Source: Micromonospora radicis (GTDB lineage Bacteria; Actinomycetota; Actinomycetes; Mycobacteriales; Micromonosporaceae). From it: a stretch of 61,063 bases of DNA. The position numbers and the translations under genes are program-made. The notes under the pieces were generated by a model. That model had not been told where the DNA came from. It made no database searches and saw only the letters and a program-made list of their open reading frames with translations. The DNA lies in the NCBI RefSeq assembly GCF_003583405.1, contig NZ_QXEC01000032.1, positions 1 through 61,063 on the forward strand. Direction: 5' to 3'. Shown here in pieces: positions 8,054-16,475 of the stretch; the stretch's first letter is position 1; every line of letters starts with the position of its first letter.

Positions 8054-9433
8054 TCAGCCGGGTGCGGGGATCGCCGCGATCCGGGTGAACGCGGCGGACA
8101 GTTGGGTGGCCCAGGGCCAGGTGGCCGGGATGCGGAGCCAGCGGCGGCGTTGGCCGTGGGTCAGGCGGGCGGCGGTGTGCAGCAGCCGGTAGCGCAGCCG
8201 TTTCGGTTCGGCGCGGGCGAGGTCGCCGTCGAGGGCGTGGATCTGCAGCCAGGCGATCAGGTCGGCGGCGATCGCGGCGGCAACACACCAGGCCTGGTTG
8301 ATCGCGAACTCGCGGGACGGGAGTCGGCGCAGGCCGGTGTCCTTGGCGCAGCGGATCCGGTCCTCGACGCGGGCGTGGGCGCGGTGTCGGGCTTCGAGCC
8401 ACTGCAGCGGGCCGACCTTCGTGTTCGTGACGAACGCGGTGTAGCGCCAGCCGTCACGTTCCTCGAACAGCGATAGTTGAGCGCCGGGATGGGGCCGTTC
8501 GCGGCGGACGATGACCCGCATCGTCTCCGGCCAGCCGGCCAGGGTGAGCAGGCCGGTCAACTCGGCCACCTCGGCTTTCTCGCGCACGCCGCCGTCAGCG
8601 GCCAGCGCCGGCGTCCACGCCGTGGCGGGCAGCGCATTGATGGCGGCGCGTTCGGCCTCGCCGACCGACCAGCCGATGGAGTACTCGACGGTGCGGCGGC
8701 GGGTGTTCTGGCCGGTGAGCCAGTCCAGCACGACGTGGGTGCCGGCCGCGCTGTCACCGCGAATCAGCAGATGTCGGCGGTGCTGCGCGGGGATCTGCGC
8801 GATCGCGTCGGCCAGCACGCTCAGATGGTCGGCGGCGGTGTTCGCCCCGGCGTTGCCCGGCCGCAGCTTGATGGCCAGTAGTTCGCTGGTGTTGTCGCAG
8901 GTCACCAGGATCGGGTGGAAGCCGTAGGTGTGCTTGTAGGTCGCCGCGGCGTTCTCCTTGTCGGAGTGCGCGATCAGGATCGTGGAGTCCACGTCCAGCA
9001 CGACGACCCCGGCGCCGATGTCCCGCCCGGCGGCCCGGGCAGCCGGTGGACCGCCGAACATCTGCCACAGCCGGGCACGGACCTTCGCCCTCGCCACCGC
9101 GATGCGCCGCAGCCGCGCAGGACCGATCTCGTCCAGAGCCCGCCACACGGTCGTGTCCGAGGCGACCGGCCCGAACACCTCACCCTGATGCCGCAACACG
9201 TCGATGTCGCATAGCGCCTCACCACCGTCAGCGATCATCACCGCCAGATCGACCAGGACCCGGCCCCGGTCATGAACCGGGAAGACGCCGGGCCGCGCGA
9301 GCGCGGCCGACAGAGCGCCGGTCAGCCCGGCCCGATCTGCGAGCATCCGCAGCAACGCCGTGCCGACATGCGACACCACACCAGTTCCGTCCGCGGTGAC
9401 CCGCAGATCCTTCGACCACACCGTAGACTGCAC
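8054..9433 (-). CDS. IS1380-family DDE transposase
   Basis: A 459-residue transposase, full length for the family, with an intact catalytic core. Acidic residues are D147/D149 in VVLDVDSTI, D227 in IRGDSAAGTH and E357 in RVEDRIRCAK, matching the RNase-H-like DDE layout of IS1380 transposases. It presumably cuts at the element ends and inserts with a four-base duplication. No frameshift or internal stop is seen, so the element may still be active. The leader carries an inverted repeat (AAGTGCCTC at 9439-9447, GAGGCACTT at 9498-9506), of the kind that can limit translation from outside transcripts. Confidence 0.92.
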   Translation of the reverse strand: MQSTVWSKDLRVTADGTGVVSHVGTALLRMLADRAGLTGALSAALARPGVFPVHDRGRVLVDLAVMIADGGEALCDIDVLRHQGEVFGPVASDTTVWRALDEIGPARLRRIAVARAKVRARLWQMFGGPPAARAAGRDIGAGVVVLDVDSTILIAHSDKENAAATYKHTYGFHPILVTCDNTSELLAIKLRPGNAGANTAADHLSVLADAIAQIPAQHRRHLLIRGDSAAGTHVVLDWLTGQNTRRRTVEYSIGWSVGEAERAAINALPATAWTPALAADGGVREKAEVAELTGLLTLAGWPETMRVIVRRERPHPGAQLSLFEERDGWRYTAFVTNTKVGPLQWLEARHRAHARVEDRIRCAKDTGLRRLPSREFAINQAWCVAAAIAADLIAWLQIHALDGDLARAEPKRLRYRLLHTAARLTHGQRRRWLRIPATWPWATQLSAAFTRIAAIPAPG

Positions 9434-9438
9434 GCCGG

Positions 9439-9506
9439 AAGTGCCTCCCTCGCAGCGAAACCTGTAGATGTCGCAATCACAAGTTTGCCCTGCCAGAGAG
9501 GCACTT
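9439..9506 (-). promoter_or_regulatory. Inverted repeat in the transposase leader
   Basis: AAGTGCCTC and GAGGCACTT are perfect nine-base inverted repeats separated by 50 bases, directly upstream of the transposase start at 9433. Such leader hairpins can sequester the ribosome site when an element is transcribed from outside. The function here is inferred. Confidence 0.4.
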
Positions 9507-9564
9507 TCGTCTATTTACACGCCGAACGGGCCCGCCAGTTGATGATCACCTTGAATCACCCGGG

Positions 9565-9568
9565 CTAG
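9565..9568. repeat. Right copy of the CTAG target-site duplication, overlapping the eccB stop
   Basis: CTAG directly follows the right inverted repeat. Read on the minus strand, three of its bases form the TAG stop codon of eccB, so the insertion regenerated the stop and left eccB intact. Confidence 0.7.
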
Positions 9569-10953
9569 GAGCCTCGGATGAGGGCAGGGTCGAGAGCAGG
9601 CCCCTCGGGCAGGAGCCGCAGCCACTCCGGCGCCACGACGACCGCCCCTGAGGGCTGGTAGCCGAGCGCCTCGGCGGCCTCGGCGCTGGGCACCGGGTAG
9701 CGCAGGCCGGCGTCGGTGACCAGGTACATGGGCCCGCCAGCCGCCTGACCGGGCCGCCCGGAGCGGACCAGCCCGCCAGCCGCCGGCGCCATCCGGACCG
9801 ACTCGGCGCTGTCTGCCCCGGCCGGATCGGCCGGCAGCAGCCCACCCACCTGCGGCAGGTCCGCGACCACCTCGACCACGCCGGTCGGGTCCTGCCGGAC
9901 ACACCAGGTCCGTCCGTCGGTGGCCACCCCGACTGGTGGTGGCACCGCCGGCACCGCGTCCGGGAACAACCGCAGCTGCGACACCGGCACCTGGGCCAGG
10001 GCTGCCGGCCCGACCTGGATCGGCGTCACCGTCTCGCCGGGGTATGCCTGAGCGGTCCGGGGGTCGGCCGCCACGATCGCGTACCCGGTGGCGGTGAGCG
10101 GACTCAACCCGTCGGGCAGCAGCACGTAGTAGCGGTCCTCGGCACCGGCGAGGCGGACCACGAAAAGTTGGCCGATCCGGGTGTCCCGGCCCTGCACCCT
10201 CGGACCGGGATCGCCGAGACCCGACACCTCGACCGGGTCGATACCGGCACCGGCCGGCACGAGGTCGAGCCATCGGGGATCGACCTGCTCGGTGGGCCCG
10301 TCGTACCCGAACACCCGCGCCATCCAGGACGCGCCGAGACGGTACCGGTGGCCCTGCCAGATCAGGTGGCCGGCACGATCCGCCGCACCACTGTCGGGGC
10401 GTACCACCACCGCACGCTCCCCGAGCGGCTCGCCGGTACGCGTGGCCGACACGGTCAGGAACAGGCCGGATCGCTCGTCCGCACCCGCCGGGCCGACCGC
10501 ACAGGACGTCCAGGACGCGTCGGCGAGCCCGTCGGCCGGCGGCAACGCGTCCGGTGCCGCCGCGATGCCGACCGGCAACCCCCGGGTCACGGTGGTCAGC
10601 GACCGGCTGGAGACCGACACCCGCGGCGGATCCTCGCCGAACAGCAGGCGTACCGACGCGTAGTTGAGCACCGGGCGGAGCTGGCCGCCGGCGTACACAT
10701 ACCGGCTACCGGTCTCCTTCTCCAGCACCAGCGTGCCGGGCTTGCGCCAGGCACTCGACCCGCCCGGTCGCAGGTAGCCGTAGACCCCGAAGCCGGCCAC
10801 GAGGAGGCCGGCGATGAGCACGCCGCAGACGACACCGACGAGGGTGCGCCGATGCGGATTCTCCGACCGTTCCGGGTCGCCGGCCACCAGCGCGGAGGTC
10901 AACCGACCCAGCACGTACGACTGGGCCTGGACCTGGTCACGACGGGACTGCAC
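9565..10953 (-). CDS. eccB: Type VII secretion membrane protein EccB
   Basis: A 462-residue protein with EccB architecture: a short cytoplasmic N-terminus (MQSRRDQVQAQSYVLGRL), one transmembrane helix at about 37-60, and a large extracytoplasmic domain with the family's repeated beta structure (for example RKPGTLVLEKETGSRYVY and RLFPDAVPAVPPPVG). EccB is the mainly periplasmic subunit of the ESX core complex with EccC and EccD. The start is GTG 10953, three bases after the eccD stop, so the two are co-translated. The stop codon is part of the IS1380 target duplication, so the protein appears unchanged by the insertion, but transcription onward into the esx genes is interrupted by the element. 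Confidence 0.92.
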   Translation of the reverse strand: MQSRRDQVQAQSYVLGRLTSALVAGDPERSENPHRRTLVGVVCGVLIAGLLVAGFGVYGYLRPGGSSAWRKPGTLVLEKETGSRYVYAGGQLRPVLNYASVRLLFGEDPPRVSVSSRSLTTVTRGLPVGIAAAPDALPPADGLADASWTSCAVGPAGADERSGLFLTVSATRTGEPLGERAVVVRPDSGAADRAGHLIWQGHRYRLGASWMARVFGYDGPTEQVDPRWLDLVPAGAGIDPVEVSGLGDPGPRVQGRDTRIGQLFVVRLAGAEDRYYVLLPDGLSPLTATGYAIVAADPRTAQAYPGETVTPIQVGPAALAQVPVSQLRLFPDAVPAVPPPVGVATDGRTWCVRQDPTGVVEVVADLPQVGGLLPADPAGADSAESVRMAPAAGGLVRSGRPGQAAGGPMYLVTDAGLRYPVPSAEAAEALGYQPSGAVVVAPEWLRLLPEGPALDPALIRGS

Positions 10954-10956
10954 GGC

Positions 10957-12387
10957 TCACCCACCCAAGCCCAGGGCGTACTCGTACAACCCGAAGACGG
11001 CGAGCAGCACCGGGATCGTCGCCACCGTCGCCACCGTCTGGGTCACATCGCCGATCCGCCCCCAATAGGGCATCAACCGCCGGTCGGGAAGCAGCCGGGC
11101 CGCGACGGCGAGCAGCCCGGCGAGGAGCAGCACACCGACCACCGCGTACGGGCGTGGTTCCGGGGGCGCGGCGATGAGCGCGCCGATCGTGGCGGCGCAG
11201 AGGCCGAGCGCCGCCGGAGCCCCCTGGGCCAGCCGATGCCACGCGCTTGTCATCGGGCGCAGCGAGAGCAGCCGGACCAACGCCACCAGCAGGGCCAGCG
11301 TCAGGGCGCCCCAGTGTGGGGTCAGGCCCAGCACGACAAGTCCCACCGCGGTCGGTACGGCCAGGCCGGTGTAGAGGGCGGTCATCGACCGGTCGGCCAG
11401 GGCCGCGCCGGCCAACACCGGCCCCCCGGGCTCGGGGTCGATGTCCTCCTGGAGGTGCTCCGGTTCGGTGGGCAGCGGCTTGAGTCGCAACCGGGCCATC
11501 CGGAACGCGGCCACCGGCACCACCGTGGCAGCCACCGTGCCCGCCACCGCGACCAACCCGGCCGCCGCAGTGACCGGGCTGCCGGCGAAGGCGACCACCG
11601 CCGCGCCCACCGCGCTCAACGCGGTCGCGGTCAACACTGCGGTGACGAAGAGCCGGGCGGCCCCCACGGCCAATCCGGTAACCAGCGCACCCACTCCGAT
11701 GGTGACAGCGGCCGTGAACACCTGCGGTCCCTCCGCACGCAGCGCGCCGACCGGCAGGGTGACATCCGGCAGGCTGAGACCGGCCACGGCGGCGTATCCC
11801 ACCGCCCCACTGCCCAGCACGATCGCCATCGACCGGTCCCCCACGGCCCGCCCGGCCGCCGCCGCGGCGGCGGTGAGCACCAGGGCGGCGAGACCGGCGG
11901 CGACCGCACGGTGCGCCGGGACCGCCGGGAGCCCCAGCGCCACCACCCCGACCAGCAGCAACAACACCAGACAGCCCAGCGCGGCCCACCGGGTCATCTC
12001 CGGTCGCCAGCGACCGCTGCGGGCCGCCATCCCGACGGCCACCCCGTCGATCAGATCATCGAAGGCGACCGGCGGGATCTGGTCGGCACGTGGTCGAAGG
12101 TGTACGACGTCGCCGTCGCGCAGGCCGACCGAGCTGACACTGCCGTTCTCGTCCAGGGCGGGGGCACCCAGGCGTTGCAGGACCCAGCCACCGTGTTGCA
12201 GGCCGGCGTCGGCCAGATTGTCACCGAGTTGGCCTAGCAGTACGGGTAGCAGGTCCGCGATGACCACCTGCTCCGGCACCGCCACGTCGATCTGCCGGTC
12301 CGGTCCACACACGACCAGGCGGCACATCTCGCCCGTCACCTCACCTGCCACGACGGGTACTTCGGGCGGGACCGGCCACCAGTTCAC
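10957..12387 (-). CDS. eccD: Type VII secretion integral membrane protein EccD
   Basis: A 476-residue EccD. Residues about 20-105 form a ubiquitin-like (YukD-type) domain (MCRLVVCGPDRQIDVAVP, then VGLRDGDVVHLRP). From about 135 onward there are roughly eleven hydrophobic helices, as in known EccD proteins, which dimerise to form the membrane vestibule of the ESX complex. A conserved cytoplasmic loop is visible (LKPLPTEPEHLQEDIDPEPGG). The start is uncertain: 12387 gives the longest form, but a GTG near the ubiquitin-like domain would also serve. It is divergent from eccC and immediately upstream of eccB. Confidence 0.92.
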   Translation of the reverse strand: MNWWPVPPEVPVVAGEVTGEMCRLVVCGPDRQIDVAVPEQVVIADLLPVLLGQLGDNLADAGLQHGGWVLQRLGAPALDENGSVSSVGLRDGDVVHLRPRADQIPPVAFDDLIDGVAVGMAARSGRWRPEMTRWAALGCLVLLLLVGVVALGLPAVPAHRAVAAGLAALVLTAAAAAAGRAVGDRSMAIVLGSGAVGYAAVAGLSLPDVTLPVGALRAEGPQVFTAAVTIGVGALVTGLAVGAARLFVTAVLTATALSAVGAAVVAFAGSPVTAAAGLVAVAGTVAATVVPVAAFRMARLRLKPLPTEPEHLQEDIDPEPGGPVLAGAALADRSMTALYTGLAVPTAVGLVVLGLTPHWGALTLALLVALVRLLSLRPMTSAWHRLAQGAPAALGLCAATIGALIAAPPEPRPYAVVGVLLLAGLLAVAARLLPDRRLMPYWGRIGDVTQTVATVATIPVLLAVFGLYEYALGLGG

Positions 12388-12476
12388 ATCCGAACCAAGA
12401 TTTGCTGACCCGATCCGGCCACTGCGCCGTAGTGGCGAGGGACGGATTTCCGCCCGCGCACAGAAAGGCGAACCCC
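12388..12476. promoter_or_regulatory. Divergent intergenic region between eccD and eccC
   Basis: Eighty-nine bases separate the eccD and eccC starts, so promoters for both arms of the ESX locus must lie here or overlap the coding ends. A weak purine-rich ribosome site (GAAAGGCG, about 12463-12470) precedes the eccC ATG at 12477. No operator is recognised. Confidence 0.4.
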
Positions 12477-15400
12477 ATGGCGACCGTGATCTTCAAGCGG
12501 CCGGCCCGGCGCAGCGGACCGGAGACCCCGAGTGGCGAACTGAGCCTTCAGGAGCCGCCGGAACTTGCCGAGCAGCAGTCCAACGCCCTGCGCATGGTCC
12601 TGATGGTGCTACCGATGGCCCTGATGGGTGGCGTGATGGCGCTGATGTTCACCGGCGGGTCTTCCCGGGGCCCGATGAGCTGGATGATGTCCGGGATGAT
12701 GGTCGTGGCCATGGGCGGCATGATGCTCGGCCAGATGGCTGGCGGTGGCGGTGACCGCAAGACACGCACCGGCGCGGAACGCCGCGACTACCTGCGGCAC
12801 CTGGCCCAGCACCGGCGACGCGTCCGGCAACATGTCGAGCAGCAACGTGACGCGGCGCTCTGGCGGGACCCGGAGCCCGCCGCGCTGTGGTCACTGGCGA
12901 TGACGTCGCGGCGCTGGGAACGTCGGCCCAGCCATCCCGACTTCCTGGAAGTCCGCATCGGCAGCGGCGAGCAGCGGCTCGGGGTACGGATCACCCCGTT
13001 GCAGACGAAGCCGATCGAGGATCTGGAGCCGCTTTCGGCCAAGTCGCTGCGCCGGTTCATCCGGGCCTACAGCAAGGTCCAGGACCTGCCGGTGGCGATC
13101 TTCCTGCCCGGCTTCGCCGAAATCCGCCTGGGTGGGGACGTCACCCAGGCGCGGGCGTTGGCCCGTGCCCTGGTCGCGCAACTTGTCACGCTGCACGCGC
13201 CCGAGGAGGTGACTGTCGCGCTCTGCGTCGGCACGGACGGCGCGGCAGCCTGGGAATGGGTCAAGTGGCTGCCACACCTGCAACACCCGAGCGAGCAGGA
13301 CGCCGCCGGCCACGTCCGCCTGGTGGCCGACGGTGTCGATGGCATCGAACGCCAGCTCGGCGAGGATTTCACCCAACGCCCCCGCTTCGAACGCCAGTCC
13401 CGGGTCACCCGCGACGAACCGTACGTGGTGGTGATCCGCGACGGTGGTCGGCTGCCCAACGGTGCCCGATTCACCAACGGCGGCTACCGCAACGCACTGC
13501 TCATCGACCTGGACACCCCAACGCCCACCATCGACAAGCAGGTGCTCTGCCTGCATGTCGGGCAGGACACGTTGGAGATGGTCAGGCTCGACCGCATCGG
13601 CAGCCCGGTGCACACCCAGCTCGCCACGCCCGACTCCCTCGGTGTCCCGGCGGCCACCGCGCTGGCCCGGCTCCTCTCGCCGTACCGCCTCGCCCTCGCC
13701 ACCGAGCCGGACCGGGAGGCGATGAGCACCGATTTCGACCTGCCGACCCTGCTCGGCATCCCCGATCCCCGGGCCCTGGACCTCGGTGAACTGTGGGGGA
13801 ACCGTCCGGTCCAGCAGCGGCTGCGGGTGCCGATCGGGATCGACCGCCACGGCACCCCGATCGAGTTGGACATCAAGGAGTCGGCGCTGGGCGGCTCTGG
13901 ACCGCACGGCATGCTCATCGGCGCCACCGGCTCCGGCAAGAGCGAGCTGCTGCGTACCCTCGTGCTGGCGTTGGCCACCACACACTCGTCGGAGACCCTG
14001 AATTTCGTCCTGGTCGACTTCAAGGGTGGCGCCACCTTCCTCGGCCTGGACGAACTTCCGCACACCTCCGCGGTGATCACCAACCTGGCCGACGAGGCGG
14101 CGCTTGTCGGCCGGATGCGCGACGCCCTACAGGGCGAACTGGTCCGCCGCCAGGAACTGCTGCGGGCCGTCGGCGGCTACAGCTCACTGCTGGAGTACGA
14201 GCGGGCGCGAGCCCAGGGCGCCGCACTGGACCCGCTGCCCACCCTGTTCATCGTGGTGGACGAGTTCAGCGAACTACTCGCCGCGCACCGGGACTTCATC
14301 GACCTCTTCGTCATGATCGGACGGCTCGGCCGGTCGCTGGGGGTGCATCTGCTGCTGGCCAGCCAGCGGGTCGACGACGGCCGGATCGGTCAGTTGGAGT
14401 CACACCTGTCGTACCGCATCGGGTTGCGCACCTTCTCGGCGTTGGAGTCCCGCTCGGTGATCGGTGTACCGGACGCCTACGAGCTACCCTCTGCGCCCGG
14501 CAACGGCTACCTACGTACCGACGTGTCGACGCTGGTCCGGTTCAAGGCGGCGTACGTGTCGGGCGCGTACCGGCCGAAGGCCGCCCGGGTGCGGCAGGAG
14601 GTCATCCAGCGGCAGGTGGTGCCGTACATCCTGGACCACGTACCGCACCGGCACGCTGAGCCGCTGCCCGCCGAACCCGCCACCGAGCTGCCGGACGAGG
14701 CAGAGGAGCAGAGCGTCAGCGTCATGTCGGTGCTGGTGTCGCAGCTGGCCAACCAGGGGCCGCCGGCCCACCAGGTCTGGCTGCCGCCGCTGGACGTCGC
14801 ACCGACGCTCGACCAGCTCCTGCCGGCCCTGGAGCCGGATCCTCGGCGGGGCCTCAGCGCGGCGCAGTGGCCCGGCAACGGCCGGCTGATCGCCCCGGTC
14901 GGATACATCGACAAGCCGGCCGAGCAGGTCCGGGATCTGCTCGCCATCGACCTGTCCGGCGTCGGCGGGCACCTCGGGGTGGCCGGCGGACCGCAGAGCG
15001 GCAAGAGCACCCTGCTGCGCAGCGTCATCTGCTCCCTGGCCCTGACCCACAGCCCGAGCGAGGTGCAGTTCTACTGCCTCGATTTCGGTGGCGGCACCCT
15101 CGCTTCCATTGCCGAACTGCCACACGTGGGCAGTGTCGCCGGTCGGCTCGACGAGGACCGGGTGCGCCGCACCATCGCCGAGATCACCGCGTTGATCGCG
15201 CGGCGGGAGCGGATCTTCGCCGAACGCGGTATCGACGGGATGGCCACCTACCGGCGGCAGCGCGCCGCCGGACAGATCACCGACGACCCGTACGGCGATG
15301 TGTTCCTGGTCGTCGATGGCTGGTTCACCCTCCGTCAGGAGTTCGAGGCGGTCGATGTCGCGGTCCGGCAGATCACCGCGCGCGGCCTGAACTTCGGCGT

Positions 15401-16475
15401 GCACCTGCTGCTCACCGCCGCCCGCTGGTCGGAGGTGCACCACGGGATGCGCGACCAGATCGGCACCCGGCTGGAACTGCGGCTCGGCGACCCGGTGGAC
15501 TCCACCATCGACCTACGGCTGGCCGCCACCGTGCCGCAGGTGCCGGGGCGTGGGTTGACGCCGGACAAGCTTCATTTCCTCGGCGCGTTGCCGCGCGTCG
15601 ACGGCGTCACGGACGCCGACTCGGTCTCGGCTGGCGCCCGGGACCTCGCCGCCTCGGTGGCCGACTTCTGGACCGGACCTGCGGCCCCACCGGTACGCAC
15701 CCTGCCGGCGGTGCTCGACGCGGCCAGCCTGCCGGAGCCCGAGGGCGACCTGCGGGTGGCGCTCGGGCTGGACGAGGAGCGGATGGCGCCGGTGTGGCAC
15801 CACTTCGGCGAGGTGCCGCATCTGACGATCCTCGGCGACGCGGAGAGCGGCAAGTCGAATCTGCTGCGCCACCTGGCCCGGTCGATCGTCGCCCGGTTCA
15901 GCCCCGAAGAGGCGCGCATCCTGCTCGTCGACTACCGACGATCGCTGTTCGACGCCATTCCGGCGGAGTACCGGCTCGGCTACTCGGTCTCGGCGGACTC
16001 CACCCGCACCACCGTCGCCGACGCGCTCGCCGGCCTGAAGCCGCGGGTGCCCGGCGCGGACATCACCCCCGAACAGCTGCGTCGCCGGGACTGGTGGACC
16101 GGTCCGCGCCTGTTCGTGCTGGTGGACGACTACGAGATGCTCTCGGGCATGGACAGCCCGTTGCAGCCACTCGTCCCGCTCCTGCAGCAGGGCGCCGACA
16201 TCGGCTTCCATCTGGTGCTGAGCCGTGGCGCGGCGAACCTGTCGCGGATGTCGATGGATCCGCTGATGCGGCGCCTCCAGGAGACCAACAGCCCGGACGT
16301 CGCGCTGTCCTGCCCACCGACCGAGGGTCCGCTGCTCGGCTCGACCAAGCCCCGCCATCTGCCGCCGGGGCGGGCGCTGCTCTGCACCCGCCGGGGCAGC
16401 AGACTGATCCAGACGGCGTGGTCCGAGCCGATCACGGCCACGGTGGGCGCCGCCGACGGGCCGACCGTAGGGTGA
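12477..16475 (+). CDS. eccC: Type VII secretion FtsK/SpoIIIE ATPase EccC (fused EccCa-EccCb)
   Basis: A 1,332-residue EccC from ATG 12477; this start gives the classical N-terminus ATVIFKRPARRSGPETP, and the open frame further upstream is not needed. Two transmembrane helices lie at about 40-80 (MVLMVLPMALMGGVMALMF and a second Met-rich helix). Three FtsK-type ATPase domains follow, with Walker A lysines at K488 (GATGSGKSE), K843 (GPQSGKST) and K1126 (DAESGKSN). Domain 1 has a full Walker B (FIVVDEFSEL). Domain 2 reads LVVDGWF and domain 3 VLVDDYE, so the first domain is probably the main ATPase. EccC recognises WXG100-type substrates and powers export. The gene is a single fusion and ends tail-to-tail with mycP, overlapping it by 44 bases. 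Confidence 0.96.
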   Translation: MATVIFKRPARRSGPETPSGELSLQEPPELAEQQSNALRMVLMVLPMALMGGVMALMFTGGSSRGPMSWMMSGMMVVAMGGMMLGQMAGGGGDRKTRTGAERRDYLRHLAQHRRRVRQHVEQQRDAALWRDPEPAALWSLAMTSRRWERRPSHPDFLEVRIGSGEQRLGVRITPLQTKPIEDLEPLSAKSLRRFIRAYSKVQDLPVAIFLPGFAEIRLGGDVTQARALARALVAQLVTLHAPEEVTVALCVGTDGAAAWEWVKWLPHLQHPSEQDAAGHVRLVADGVDGIERQLGEDFTQRPRFERQSRVTRDEPYVVVIRDGGRLPNGARFTNGGYRNALLIDLDTPTPTIDKQVLCLHVGQDTLEMVRLDRIGSPVHTQLATPDSLGVPAATALARLLSPYRLALATEPDREAMSTDFDLPTLLGIPDPRALDLGELWGNRPVQQRLRVPIGIDRHGTPIELDIKESALGGSGPHGMLIGATGSGKSELLRTLVLALATTHSSETLNFVLVDFKGGATFLGLDELPHTSAVITNLADEAALVGRMRDALQGELVRRQELLRAVGGYSSLLEYERARAQGAALDPLPTLFIVVDEFSELLAAHRDFIDLFVMIGRLGRSLGVHLLLASQRVDDGRIGQLESHLSYRIGLRTFSALESRSVIGVPDAYELPSAPGNGYLRTDVSTLVRFKAAYVSGAYRPKAARVRQEVIQRQVVPYILDHVPHRHAEPLPAEPATELPDEAEEQSVSVMSVLVSQLANQGPPAHQVWLPPLDVAPTLDQLLPALEPDPRRGLSAAQWPGNGRLIAPVGYIDKPAEQVRDLLAIDLSGVGGHLGVAGGPQSGKSTLLRSVICSLALTHSPSEVQFYCLDFGGGTLASIAELPHVGSVAGRLDEDRVRRTIAEITALIARRERIFAERGIDGMATYRRQRAAGQITDDPYGDVFLVVDGWFTLRQEFEAVDVAVRQITARGLNFGVHLLLTAARWSEVHHGMRDQIGTRLELRLGDPVDSTIDLRLAATVPQVPGRGLTPDKLHFLGALPRVDGVTDADSVSAGARDLAASVADFWTGPAAPPVRTLPAVLDAASLPEPEGDLRVALGLDEERMAPVWHHFGEVPHLTILGDAESGKSNLLRHLARSIVARFSPEEARILLVDYRRSLFDAIPAEYRLGYSVSADSTRTTVADALAGLKPRVPGADITPEQLRRRDWWTGPRLFVLVDDYEMLSGMDSPLQPLVPLLQQGADIGFHLVLSRGAANLSRMSMDPLMRRLQETNSPDVALSCPPTEGPLLGSTKPRHLPPGRALLCTRRGSRLIQTAWSEPITATVGAADGPTVG

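Larger units (their letters stand above)
7892..9564 (-). mobile_element. Complete IS1380-family insertion sequence
   Basis: This 1,673-bp element is delimited by imperfect terminal inverted repeats. The left end reads CCCCGATGATTC (7892-7903) and the right end GAATCACCCGGG (9553-9564), with 10 of 12 positions complementary. Both ends are flanked by CTAG. It holds one intact transposase gene on the minus strand, about 160 bases of non-coding left-end DNA and about 130 bases of right-end leader. The length, single DDE transposase and four-base duplication all fit the IS1380 family. It lies between eccB and the esx genes, and the right CTAG contains the eccB stop codon. Confidence 0.85.

Noticed and set aside
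7848..8402. Upstream extension of the WSG-containing esx gene
   Set aside because: The extension runs through IS1380 DNA and is Arg/Pro-rich; a strong ribosome site supports ATG 7847.
10168..12237. Long plus-strand open frame opposite eccD and eccB
   Set aside because: Composition (Arg, Gln, Gly, His) has no domain pattern, and both minus-strand genes are well supported.
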